A DNA stretch of 35,333 nucleotides from an uncultured Bacteroidota bacterium. Its GTDB lineage: Bacteria > Bacteroidota > Bacteroidia > Bacteroidales > GCA-2748055. The notes beneath the pieces were generated by a model that did not search any database, was not told the DNA's origin, and was given only the letters and a program-made list of their open reading frames with translations. The stretch spans positions 1-35,333 of the forward strand of contig CAKZNC010000073.1 in assembly GCA_937129385.1 (NCBI GenBank). The letters are read 5' to 3'. How positions within the stretch are numbered: position 1 is the first letter of the stretch; every line of letters begins with the position of its first letter. Below are positions 25,745-33,864 of this stretch, one piece after another. Position numbers and translations under genes: made by a program.

Positions 25745-27952
25745 TTAATGCTTTCGAATCATCTTTCCACTGTACTGCATACCCCGTCCATTTATTTTCA
25801 GCACGTACATACCAGCGGTAAGATAACTCAGATCTTCAAGGAAAATACTGCCTGACGAGGCCTCAATTTCGTGGATTGCAGAATGCATTTCCTGTCCTTG
25901 CAGACTGAATACTGTTACTACATATTTTCCGGGGATATGATTTGGCAGCTGGATCATTACATGAGACAGGTCAGACGGGTTCGGACTGATTGTTAAAGTT
26001 GTCAGCTCCCCGATCACCTGCTCATCCATGCCAGTAATACACTGGCCGTCCCATTGGCTTCCCATCCATGAAAGCCGATTAGCGATCCAGTTCTTAAGGA
26101 ATTCGATCTCCTCTTCGTAATTGTCTCCTATAAAGTAATTGGGCCAGAAATAGGTACCCAGGATCGGCCACCTGACAAAGTTATGCTCAATCGAAGTACC
26201 CAGCTCAAGGATCATTTCATCGATCATCGCATGCAGGGTCGTCTCATTCAAAATGGATTGTGAAAGCGTATTCCACCTGCAGATCACAGTATTTTTAAAA
26301 TAGGGATCCTCCATGAGCCTTTTCCACCAGTACCTGCTTGCAGAGGGGTAGAGCCAGCCATCTGTTTCCCAGTTGTCATTGCCATAATTGATGTTCCCCA
26401 GCGCGATGTTGTAATCCCAGGGCGGGCCTGCATGTAACTTCCCCCCTTTTTCATCACTTGCCTTGTAGAAAAATGTGCTCAACCTGAATGCATCCACATC
26501 CTTGTTGAATTCATGCAGGAGCAGGTAGTCGGCAAAGGATTCCACATCGATAAAGGCCCTATACCCACTCAGTGGGTCCTTGAAATTGCTGCCCGCCGTT
26601 ACTGCATCAAAGCTATTGATCCAGTTGCGTATATAACTGGCCTGGTCTGTTGTAAGCTCATCGATATCAGGATCATAGTACTCAAAGGTGTTGTCAGGCT
26701 TATTGTACAATGGATCAACTGGCGAAGTCCAGTATTCATTGTTTTCCAATCCTTCCGTCCTGTCTACCTGGAGTATGTACCCGCCGGTAATATCTGCAGG
26801 ATTCGTAAAAGTGGAATCCAGCTGGCGGTCATCCACCCTGTACTTGTCGAGCTTTATTTTTTCCATCAATACATACACTCCCTTGTAATCACCATCCAGG
26901 TACAGGTCGATAAAACGTGTTCTGGGAGCCCAATGCCCCATCCCTGCAAAAACGTTGAAGCAAAGTATATTTCTGAAATGGGACTTGTCGCTGTAGGGTC
27001 CGTTCAATACAAAATCATTTTCCCTGGGCAGCCCAAGCAGCGAAACATTATTATTCGTTCCTGAATCAGTCTGCAATTCGATTGTGTAAGGTTTTTTAGG
27101 AAAATTTGAAGATGTATTCCCCCTGATCTTGATACTGATTTTACCATCATAGATATTGAATGAATCCTCAGGGAAATTATCCTCCTGGTATCCATTGTCG
27201 ATGATTCCCATATCACAAACGATCCTGTCTACTTTATTTATAGTCTCACCATTAGTATTGATGACCATCAGTGGGAGTTGACTGACATAGGTTTTGGGTT
27301 CCACAAACCATGCAGGTGTCGGTTCATAATACTGTGATGAATTGTTGATCCCGGCAATGAGGTAGGTGTTGGAAGAGAGGTCCGAGGAGGTGGTGGTCCT
27401 GTTGTGCACCTCAACACAAAGTGTATTCTCCCCTTCGACAAGCCTGGCCTCATCATCTTCTGATAAAACGTAATAGTAACTGCCGACCGGCAGTTCGTCG
27501 ACCTGTTCACTTGAGGGTTGATCCCAGCTTGTGGGTGAAAAGGGCTCACCCATATTGTCCCTGGCAATCTCGGTACCGTTCAGGTAGGCCACAAACCCGT
27601 CATCAAAATCCATGTACAGGATCACGCTGTCTATCGTCTCCAGACTGGTTATATTAAACCGGTTCCGCACATAGACAGAAAAACAGTTTTCAATTGTATT
27701 GTCGTCATCATCACCATAGCCAACACCATTGATCCCATCGGTCCATCCCGAATCGTCGAATGCAGGCTCGATCCAGTCTGCCGGAACAGGAGCATCCGGT
27801 ACCAGGTATTTCACCTGTTGACCCGTATTTACAATGATTTCCCAGTGATCAATATTTTGTCCATGCATGTTGCTGGAAATCTGGAGCATGAAAATCATAG
27901 AAAAAAACAGGTACATCATTGCACTGCCTGGAAATTTTAAGGCAAACACCAT
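25745..27952 (-). CDS. CotH-kinase family secreted protein with T9SS sorting domain
   Basis: Secreted protein with a CotH domain, a family whose spore-coat and eukaryotic-pathogen members are atypical protein kinases or surface ligands. I choose the ATG at 27952 (735 aa): it gives a signal peptide, FPGSAMMYLFFSMIFMLQIS, ending near MHGQN. The ATG at 28012 is an alternative. The GTG at 28105 is unlikely because a consensus promoter lies downstream of it. A beta-sandwich of about 150 residues comes first (GYGDDDDNTIENCFSVYVRN, LYMDFDDGFVAYLNGTEIAR). The CotH domain follows: SIKIRGNTSSNFPKKPYTIE, LNGPYSDKSHFRNILCFNV, GVYVLMEKIKLDKYRVDDRQ, and the metal-site-like PPWDYNIALGN. The C-terminal about 80 residues are a Por sorting domain (SPNPSDLS, GMYVLKINGRG). 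Kinase activity is not shown by sequence alone. Confidence 0.85.
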   Translation of the reverse strand: MVFALKFPGSAMMYLFFSMIFMLQISSNMHGQNIDHWEIIVNTGQQVKYLVPDAPVPADWIEPAFDDSGWTDGINGVGYGDDDDNTIENCFSVYVRNRFNITSLETIDSVILYMDFDDGFVAYLNGTEIARDNMGEPFSPTSWDQPSSEQVDELPVGSYYYVLSEDDEARLVEGENTLCVEVHNRTTTSSDLSSNTYLIAGINNSSQYYEPTPAWFVEPKTYVSQLPLMVINTNGETINKVDRIVCDMGIIDNGYQEDNFPEDSFNIYDGKISIKIRGNTSSNFPKKPYTIELQTDSGTNNNVSLLGLPRENDFVLNGPYSDKSHFRNILCFNVFAGMGHWAPRTRFIDLYLDGDYKGVYVLMEKIKLDKYRVDDRQLDSTFTNPADITGGYILQVDRTEGLENNEYWTSPVDPLYNKPDNTFEYYDPDIDELTTDQASYIRNWINSFDAVTAGSNFKDPLSGYRAFIDVESFADYLLLHEFNKDVDAFRLSTFFYKASDEKGGKLHAGPPWDYNIALGNINYGNDNWETDGWLYPSASRYWWKRLMEDPYFKNTVICRWNTLSQSILNETTLHAMIDEMILELGTSIEHNFVRWPILGTYFWPNYFIGDNYEEEIEFLKNWIANRLSWMGSQWDGQCITGMDEQVIGELTTLTISPNPSDLSHVMIQLPNHIPGKYVVTVFSLQGQEMHSAIHEIEASSGSIFLEDLSYLTAGMYVLKINGRGMQYSGKMIRKH

Positions 27953-28049
27953 TTTTCGACATTGAAATTGGATAAACAGACGTGATAGCTTTGGTCCTGG
28001 GGCAATGATCATCGTTTTCGGGATCCCTGTTAATGTATAAATAAGATTG

Positions 28050-28082
28050 CAAATATAATCATCTGTCCCGCTATTCGGCAAA
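28050..28082 (-). promoter_or_regulatory. Consensus Bacteroidota promoter for the CotH gene
   Basis: Read on the minus strand, TTTG (28082-28079), 21 bases, then TATATTTG (28057-28050): an exact match to TTTG-N19-21-TAnnTTTG. Transcription would begin near 28044, 30 bases before the ATG at 28012 and about 90 before the ATG at 27952. It rules out the upstream GTG at 28105 as the start of translation. Confidence 0.7.
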
Positions 28083-28192
28083 GAAGAACAGTTAAGTCTA
28101 TTCACACTTCCCGAATATCATCCTTTTCTTTTTTGATATTTGGATCCTGGAATAAAACAGTTTTTCAATGGTAGGATTTCCGCAATGATTAT

Positions 28193-28235
28193 TCTTAAAG
28201 AATTCATTTTAAGATATTTCTATATCTGATCTTAA
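28193..28235. repeat. Clustered AT-rich palindromes upstream of the DUF2007 gene
   Basis: AGATAT-TTCT-ATATCT (28212-28227) is a perfect 6-bp hairpin. It is nested in TTAAGAT...ATCTTAA, and CTTAAA/TTTAAG arms lie just before it. It sits in the 272-base divergent gap between the CotH gene and the DUF2007 gene. It could be an operator or a hairpin; no protein is implied. Confidence 0.35.
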
Positions 28236-28328
28236 GAAAATTGTGTAAATTTAATGTGGACATAGACCATGTATTGTATGGAACTATAAAATCAATTCAT
28301 ATCGCACAATCAACAGAGTCAATAAATA

Positions 28329-28556
28329 ATGTCACATATGAATACAAAAATCAAAGATATAGAGAGTGAAATTCAGGCATTAAGGATCAAAGACATCCTT
28401 GATAGCCATGATATCCCGCATATCATTAAAAGTTTCCATGATTCAGCTTATGATGGCTTATTTCAGAATCAATATGGATGGGGAGTCCTTGAAGCTGATG
28501 AAAAGAGCAAGGAGGAGATACTGGAATTATTGAAGGATATTTCACCAGAAAACTAA
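28329..28556 (+). CDS. DUF2007 family putative signal-transducing protein
   Basis: A 75-residue soluble protein matching the DUF2007 (PF09413) pattern: a helix with EIQALRIKDILDSHDIP, a strand HIIKSFHDSAYDGLFQNQYG, then WGVLEADEKSKEEILELLKD. Members have a ferredoxin-like GlnB-type fold and no proven reaction. It is normal length. The ATG at 28329 is used, with MNTK at 28338 an alternative. Gap upstream has palindromes; the small membrane protein gene follows 120-260 bases on. Function unknown. Confidence 0.75.
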   Translation: MSHMNTKIKDIESEIQALRIKDILDSHDIPHIIKSFHDSAYDGLFQNQYGWGVLEADEKSKEEILELLKDISPEN

Positions 28557-28818
28557 AACCATGTAAATTATTATCAAATGGTCCTCTCCTATTTGTTCGA
28601 ATAGCTGAGCATATTACATAATTATTACTATTTTCAAGTATTCTTTTATTCACAATCTAAACCTAAAACCAATGTAAGTAGTAAAAATTGATGTAGCCAC
28701 AGCAATAAAAACAAGTATCAGCTGGGGAACTAAAAACCTGATTTCCCTTATCGGGGCGGTAATTTTATGGGTACTCACGATCTGGATCCCATATCTCAAC
28801 GTAGGAACCACGATCGCA

Positions 28819-29268
28819 ATGTTAACAATCCCAATTGAGCTAAGTAAAGGGAATACAATCAACCCGACATTTATTTTCGATGCAAAATACCGGAAGTATA
28901 TGGGGGAATTTTTTATTCTGAATGGAATCCGGTCAATCGCTATTTCAATTGGATTTGCGTTTATGATTATTCCGGGTATCGTCATGAGTATTGCCTATTC
29001 AATGAGTAATCTACTGTTACTTGATAAAGAGATGGAGCCAATGCAGGCACTGACCAAAAGTAACAACGTAACATACGGCAACAAATGGCGTATGTTTTTC
29101 TCTCAATTTGCCCTGATAATTGTTCTGGCCATTGCTATGTACATTTTCGGACTTATCCCGGTCCTCGGAACAATTCTACAGATCGTAACACTTATTCTTA
29201 TATCACCTATCCTGCTTTCTCTGCAGGGCTATTTTTACAAGACTCTGGTGCTTGACGTAGCAAAGTAA
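28819..29268 (+). CDS. Small polytopic membrane protein (DUF975/GlpQ-membrane-domain-like), start uncertain
   Basis: From the first in-frame ATG at 28819 the product is 149 residues with three or four hydrophobic helices (SIAISIGFAFMIIPGIVMSI, LIIVLAIAMYIFGLIPVLG, LILISPILLSLQGYFYKTL). The block IPGIVMSIAYSMSNLLLLDK followed by a short loop and helix (EALTKSNNVTYGNKWRMFF-like) resembles DUF975-type membrane proteins. The frame stays open and hydrophobic upstream to 28678 (KNLISLIGAVILWVLTIWIP), so the natural protein is probably about 197 residues. That extension begins directly after an ATG-TAA pair at 28672-28677 and has no ATG, GTG or TTG. Either a non-canonical start (ATT 28687 or CTG 28738) or a nonsense mutation in codon 2 explains this. 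Confidence 0.6.
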   Translation: MLTIPIELSKGNTINPTFIFDAKYRKYMGEFFILNGIRSIAISIGFAFMIIPGIVMSIAYSMSNLLLLDKEMEPMQALTKSNNVTYGNKWRMFFSQFALIIVLAIAMYIFGLIPVLGTILQIVTLILISPILLSLQGYFYKTLVLDVAK

Positions 29269-29350
29269 AGCACAGTAAGCGTCCGGATATTCAAACAGAG
29301 GAGGGTCTGGTCTTCTGGTAAAGGACCAGCGTAAACTGTTCAGCCAACTA

Positions 29351-29383
29351 AAAAACCGCCTCGGCCTATGGCCGGGCGGTTTT
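29351..29383 (-). terminator. Intrinsic terminator downstream of tRNA-Pro
   Basis: A long GC-rich hairpin (CCGCC-T-CGGCC, TAT loop, GGCCG-GGCGG) is flanked by an A-run on one side and TTTTCT on the other. It lies 10 bases beyond the 3' end of the minus-strand tRNA and is symmetrical enough to act on both strands, so it may also end the plus-strand membrane-protein transcript. Confidence 0.75.
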
Positions 29384-29392
29384 CTGGTATTG

Positions 29393-29467
29393 TCGGGGTA
29401 GGAGGATTCGAACCTCCGACCCCCTGCTCCCAAAGCAGGTGCGCTAACCGGACTGCGCTATACCCCG
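29393..29467 (-). tRNA. tRNA-Pro (anticodon UGG)
   Basis: A complete 75-base cloverleaf: acceptor CGGGGTA/TACCCCG, D arm GCGC with AGTCCGGTTA loop, anticodon stem CCTGC/GCAGG with loop TTTGGGA (TGG anticodon), variable GGGTC, T arm GGAGG TTCGAAT CCTCC, discriminator A. The 3' CCA is not encoded in the DNA. A consensus promoter lies upstream and a strong terminator downstream, so it is a separate transcription unit. Confidence 0.97.
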
Positions 29468-29548
29468 TTTATAGGCCGTAGCCTTGGCGAAGGCCTGTTA
29501 TTTCTTTCCACCGGAGTTTTAGCAAAGGTGGATTGCTCTATCGCGGTG

Positions 29549-29577
29549 CAAATGTATAAAAATTTACCGATTTGCAA
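29549..29577 (-). promoter_or_regulatory. Predicted promoter of tRNA-Pro
   Basis: On the minus strand, TTG (29577-29575), an 18-base spacer and TACATTTG (29556-29549), an exact TAnnTTTG. It lies between the end of nrfA and the tRNA, about 80 bases upstream of the mature tRNA 5' end. Confidence 0.6.
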
Positions 29578-29609
29578 CAGGGGAATCTGAACATTATCCG
29601 GGATCCTGG

Positions 29610-31163
29610 TCACTGAACTGTACCCGCTGTGTTTACAAGGTAGTCTTCCTCGCGTTCTTCAGCGATTTTAATCCATTCAATAATCTCCTCTTCCAGGAAC
29701 TCCTTCTTCTCCCTCATGAGTTCTTCCATGTCCAGACCAATAAAGGCCTGGGCCTTCTCTTTGGTGGAAATATCCGGATATGGGATCTCCTCATTATGCC
29801 CCAACGATGCAAGTATTCTTGCAATCTTGAGCCTGGCCTCCTGGGCAGTCGCGATGCCGTCGGCAATTACTTTGCTGACCTCAACAGGAGAATGGAACGA
29901 AGCGCCATGACTGGCAGCTGCATAGTCCCATCGCCACTGTGCATGCCTGATATCCTGTAAAGCAGTCTCCATATCAGATTCAACCGCCCCTAGCTCCCAT
30001 GCTTTTGCTGCTTCTACATGGGCATGCACGAGCAATTTCTCAAGTTTATCACGATTGCCAATTATCCTGTCCTGCCTGCTGTAAACATCCTTAATCAGTG
30101 TCTGCGTCTCCTCCCGGTGACAAACCTGGCATGAACTGGACACGTTGTTCAGCGGACTTTGGATGTGATGATTGGTGTATTTGATCCCTCCTTCACTGAT
30201 ATAAGGCATGTGGCAGTCGGCACAGGAAACGCCTCTCTCAGCATGGATCCCGGTCATAAATATCTCGTATCCGGGGTGCTGTGCCTTCAACATAGGCGCC
30301 CTGCTTAACTTGTGGGTCCAATCTGAAAAATCCATGTCGTCGTAATACTCCTCCATGTCACTTGCTGAAAAACCATTGTCCCAGGGAAACCGTAAATAGG
30401 GCACCCCCTCCACGATCTTTTTATTGAAATAATATTCTACATGACACTGTGCGCAGACCAGCGACCGCATCTCCTGGTGGGAGGCCTGTTCAATATCCTT
30501 TCCCATCCTGTTAAAGGCCTCAATGAGCGCAGGCCTGGAGATCCGCAGATTCATTGTTTCTGCATCATGACAATCGGCACACCCAATGGGATTAACGATC
30601 TGCGGTCCAAGTTTCTCCCAGCTGCCCTCATAAAAAGCAGCTACACCCGCCTGGAAATCTCCCTTCTCTTCAATTAGCTGGTTCATTACCCGGGGTACGT
30701 CCGGACTCTTGCAGGTCCAGCAAGTATTTGGCATCGGAGACTTCTCCCCGCCCATAGGCGCACCTGTCCGCAAAGTCTTCCTGATATCCTCGATCGCATA
30801 ATAATGTCCCCTTGCCTGGTTGTAGTCTTTTGAAAATCCGTAACCTGCCCAGAGTACGACCAGCCTGGGATCCTCCTCAAGCATATCCCGCATTTGTGCT
30901 CCTCCGTATTTTGACCTGAACATGGTGTCTGATGTCCGCAGGGAGGATTGGTACTCCCTCGGAAAATTCTTTCCCCATACACTGTTCCTGGGTTCGAATT
31001 GCGAATGCTCAACCTGCGGCGTATAGGCGAACACAGCTTCCGTACGACGCTCGATAATGGATGATGCCAGGAGTCCGAGCAGGAAAACCACCACCACGGT
31101 GACAAGGAAAAGCAGCCATCCTACCCATCTCCGTTCCTGAACCAGTTGTTGAATTGATTTCAT
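29610..31163 (-). CDS. nrfA: Cytochrome c nitrite reductase, ammonia-forming catalytic subunit
   Basis: Pentahaem enzyme that reduces nitrite to ammonium with six electrons at the periplasmic face. At 517 residues, a membrane-anchoring helix lies at 14-35. Haem 1 has the diagnostic lysine-ligated CWTCK (148-152). The other haems are CADCH (195-199), CAQCH (237-241), CADCH (314-318) and CQVCH (345-349). Active-site residues are visible: R118 in QARGHYYA, the Tyr of CHVEYYF, and H296 in KAQHPGYEIF. It begins 9 bases after the nrfH stop, so the two genes form an operon. The uncleaved-looking anchor is common in NrfA of NrfH-dependent organisms. Confidence 0.97.
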   Translation of the reverse strand: MKSIQQLVQERRWVGWLLFLVTVVVVFLLGLLASSIIERRTEAVFAYTPQVEHSQFEPRNSVWGKNFPREYQSSLRTSDTMFRSKYGGAQMRDMLEEDPRLVVLWAGYGFSKDYNQARGHYYAIEDIRKTLRTGAPMGGEKSPMPNTCWTCKSPDVPRVMNQLIEEKGDFQAGVAAFYEGSWEKLGPQIVNPIGCADCHDAETMNLRISRPALIEAFNRMGKDIEQASHQEMRSLVCAQCHVEYYFNKKIVEGVPYLRFPWDNGFSASDMEEYYDDMDFSDWTHKLSRAPMLKAQHPGYEIFMTGIHAERGVSCADCHMPYISEGGIKYTNHHIQSPLNNVSSSCQVCHREETQTLIKDVYSRQDRIIGNRDKLEKLLVHAHVEAAKAWELGAVESDMETALQDIRHAQWRWDYAAASHGASFHSPVEVSKVIADGIATAQEARLKIARILASLGHNEEIPYPDISTKEKAQAFIGLDMEELMREKKEFLEEEIIEWIKIAEEREEDYLVNTAGTVQ

Positions 31164-31172
31164 AAACGATAA

Positions 31173-31766
31173 TTATTTATTGTCTGTTAATTCTTTAAGC
31201 CAGTCAGGGACAGGACTTGGAAGCAGCGGTACCTGTGCATTGGGCGTACTCGAAAGTGAGTTCACCCGCCCATGGGGTACCACCCTGTGACACTCCACAC
31301 AGGATCGCTCTGTCCGGTAATGCTGAAATTCTCCCGTTTTCGCCATCAGCTTGCTGTCGGTGATCAACTGCTCATGGCACCGCACACAATTGCCCTGTAC
31401 CACCTCCCTGCCCTCCTCCTTGATAAAAATGACCTGCGGCTCCCGTCGCAGCGTGAATATAGTCGCATGCCGCAATCCATCCTTCGCCTTGAAATAATAT
31501 TTATTCAGCACATTATTATGCGGAACATGACAATCATTGCAATGCGCAGTTTCCCTGTGTGCACTGTGCATCCAGGTAGCATATTGAGGTGTCATGATAT
31601 GACAGTTGATACATGTTTCAGGTTGATCAGACAGGTAAGAAGGTGCTTTCGAGATATGTACGACCAGGAATAAGAGTCCTGTGAAAATACCTGCAAGGAT
31701 CAATACCGGCATGCGCCATTGGGGAGGGGGTGCTATTTTTTGAAACCGTGGGGTCTGCTTCGACAT
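31173..31766 (-). CDS. nrfH: NrfH-type tetrahaem quinol dehydrogenase (electron donor to NrfA)
   Basis: Membrane-bound NapC/NrfH-family cytochrome that takes electrons from menaquinol and passes them to NrfA. I use the ATG at 31766 (197 aa); a TTG at 31769 adds one residue. One N-terminal helix (about 19-38: PVLILAGIFTGLLFLVVHIS) anchors it. Four haem motifs follow: CINCH, CNDCH, CVRCH and CVECH. The first is followed by IMTPQY, the NrfH signature region containing the Met ligand. It lies 9 bases upstream of nrfA. A palindrome overlapping the -7 box lies 16 bases before its start, which suggests control by a dimeric regulator. Confidence 0.95.
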   Translation of the reverse strand: MSKQTPRFQKIAPPPQWRMPVLILAGIFTGLLFLVVHISKAPSYLSDQPETCINCHIMTPQYATWMHSAHRETAHCNDCHVPHNNVLNKYYFKAKDGLRHATIFTLRREPQVIFIKEEGREVVQGNCVRCHEQLITDSKLMAKTGEFQHYRTERSCVECHRVVPHGRVNSLSSTPNAQVPLLPSPVPDWLKELTDNK

Positions 31767-31781
31767 CAATAGCAGGGTTTT

Positions 31782-31800
31782 ATAGTTTAGACAAAACTAT
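31782..31800 (-). promoter_or_regulatory. Dyad operator overlapping the nrfHA -7 element
   Basis: A 19-base dyad ATAGTTT-N5-AAACTAT. On the minus strand it contains TAGTTTTG (31799-31792), a perfect TAnnTTTG. No TTTG lies 19-21 bases upstream, so the promoter may need an activator, or be blocked by one bound to the dyad. Confidence 0.5.
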
Positions 31801-32084
31801 TATGTATCTGCAAGATAATATATATCATCTAAAATCAAAACACATTGCTTGCAATGGACCAATGATAAGAAGGAGGTACCCACCCTGAAATATTTTATCT
31901 AATTTGGAGTTGCCAATTCGCCCAAACTTAAACATTTCGATTCCCGGTGAAGGTAATATTCTCTGGAGTATACCCGAACTTATGCTGCTACCATGTAAAC
32001 CATTCCCACAAGTAATTGTAGAATACTACGTTTGAAATCTCATTTTTCACTTATCGTTTTCCCTTCAACACGAAAGCTAGCGTC
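31801..32084. other. Intergenic region upstream of nrfHA
   Basis: About 280 bases after the nrfHA dyad and before the end of the tail-fibre-like gene. AT-rich near nrfH (ATAATATATATCATC). No ORF or RNA gene was seen, and no clear hairpin terminator for the upstream minus-strand cassette. Confidence 0.4.
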
Positions 32085-33860
32085 TCATGGTTTATAGACG
32101 ACAAAGTAGAAATTGTTTGCCTTGTACTCAGATGCCATATTCTCGTCAAATCCAATAAAAGATATCATTAGTTTGCCGTCCACATGCGCACTTGCAGTAA
32201 CCCAGGCCTGGCTATTCCCCCCAGCCCTGGTAGTAACCACTGTCACATAGTCAGTATCATTATAATCAACTCCATCTATAGTAATCAGGTATTCCCCTGC
32301 TACATAATAGAAATTGGGCCAGTTTCTATGTCCCTTGCTAACACTGAAATTTCCTGTTCCACTGCTGACAGGCACTGTATTGTATGTTTCATTATGATAA
32401 ATCCCTTCTACGTTACCATAAGCGATGGGTACCATATTGGCCGTTCCGGTAGCAGAGGTATTAACTTCTCCGTTGATCTCAATTCGGTCTTCTTCGATAA
32501 AAACTACATCCGAACTTCCTGCACCAAGTCTGAGTTGGTTTGCACCTCCAACAGTCCTTATTCGGGTAATTCCTGCACCCCCGCCCCCGGTTGCAATACC
32601 TATTTTCAATCTATATTCATTATTCCCTATTCTGAAGTCTCCTTCGGTATTGGTCAAATTCCATTGGCCACCCACCAAATCCAACCTCGTAGCAGGTGTA
32701 ATCGTGCCAATACCGATATTCCCTTCTGAATCTATAGCGAGCCTTCGTAAGCCTTGTGTTCGTAAGTAAACCCTACCTGTTGTATTGTCAGAAACGGTAC
32801 CAAAGTCCATGTTCCCGTTATACAAACTACCAACATATCCTATCCTTCCAGAGGAAGTATAATATTCCGATGTTACACCACTTTCACTGGATTCTAAGCG
32901 TAAAGCCTCGGGCTCTGAAGCTTTTATATGGAGTTTTGCAGCTGGTGCTAATATGCCTAAACCTAAATTACCAGCAGGTGAAAGATTCATCCTGACAAGA
33001 TTATTGGTTAGAAATAGTAAACTACCTGTTGTGTTTCCATCGACAGTACCCATCGCCATATCACTGCCTAAACCAATGCTCCCAATATATCCCTTTGTGC
33101 CTAATGAATTGGCAAACTCGATGCCACTATCAGCGCCATTTGTAGACTCTACCTTGACAGGAAACGGATTATCAGTACGGATATGTAATGCATTCGTTGG
33201 TGCATCGGTACCTACACCAACATTACCAGCATTATAGTATGCATCATCTCCATTTGCTGCCCATAACGCTCCTCCTGTGGCAGTTTCGTCAGTCCCCAAC
33301 AACCATTCTGTGCCATCCCACTTAAGCACCTGCCCTTCAGCAGAACCAACCAGACCATTAATATTGGTCCCATCACCTACGAGCAATCCGCTTTGTGAAG
33401 TTACATCTATTTCATTGGTAGGATCAGCGTCTGCATCATCAACCTGGTCGTTCAGAAAATGCTCAGCTGTTTTTGCATGAAGGGCATAGGGCACACTTAA
33501 TAACTGACTGGTACCGGTTATCGTATAATTATCGCCTCCTGCAGGATCTGTTTCTGTTTTAATAAAATAGGGCCCGCCGGACCAGTCAATGGCTGAAAAA
33601 TCATCGCTGGATGTACCTGTCCCTATTTCAAGGCTAACCAGGCCATTTGCATTCGTGGTTGCTATTTGCGTCTCGAGGTAAACCGGTGGTCCTTCGGCAG
33701 AACCTTGTAAAATGCTGATTTGCATTCCTACGGCCTGACCTGTTACAAGGTTATCATTTGCATCTCTGATTACTGCCTGGTAACTCATTTTTTCGGGACT
33801 TTGTGCCCAAATCGTTGTTGTGAGTAATACCGTTAAGATTGGTATAAATATGTTTTTCAT
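32085..33860 (-). CDS. Secreted tail-fibre-like repeat protein
   Basis: A 591-residue exported protein (signal peptide KNIFIPILTVLLTTTIWAQ) of a type common in Bacteroidota but without a proven role. The N-terminal domain (about 20-125: KMSYQAVIRDANDNLVTGQA, VGMQISILQGSAEGPPVYLE, LLSVPYALHAKTAEH) is typical of this group. The central part has tail-fibre-like repeats marked NVGVGTDAPTNALHI, NLGLGILAPAAKLHI and NIGIGTITPATRLDL, about 60-100 residues apart, with GTVDGNTTG and GTVSDNTTG preceding. The C-terminal domain is unrelated, and no peptidase_S74 chaperone was recognised. Trimeric fibre formation is inferred. It starts 4 bases after the stop of the T9SS stub gene, so the two are coupled. 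It lacks a sorting domain of its own. Confidence 0.7.
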   Translation of the reverse strand: MKNIFIPILTVLLTTTIWAQSPEKMSYQAVIRDANDNLVTGQAVGMQISILQGSAEGPPVYLETQIATTNANGLVSLEIGTGTSSDDFSAIDWSGGPYFIKTETDPAGGDNYTITGTSQLLSVPYALHAKTAEHFLNDQVDDADADPTNEIDVTSQSGLLVGDGTNINGLVGSAEGQVLKWDGTEWLLGTDETATGGALWAANGDDAYYNAGNVGVGTDAPTNALHIRTDNPFPVKVESTNGADSGIEFANSLGTKGYIGSIGLGSDMAMGTVDGNTTGSLLFLTNNLVRMNLSPAGNLGLGILAPAAKLHIKASEPEALRLESSESGVTSEYYTSSGRIGYVGSLYNGNMDFGTVSDNTTGRVYLRTQGLRRLAIDSEGNIGIGTITPATRLDLVGGQWNLTNTEGDFRIGNNEYRLKIGIATGGGGAGITRIRTVGGANQLRLGAGSSDVVFIEEDRIEINGEVNTSATGTANMVPIAYGNVEGIYHNETYNTVPVSSGTGNFSVSKGHRNWPNFYYVAGEYLITIDGVDYNDTDYVTVVTTRAGGNSQAWVTASAHVDGKLMISFIGFDENMASEYKANNFYFVVYKP

Positions 33861-33864
33861 ATTT

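Noticed and set aside
27953-28105. N-terminal extension of the CotH gene to the GTG at 28105
   Set aside because: A consensus promoter (28050-28082) lies inside it, so it is not in the message.
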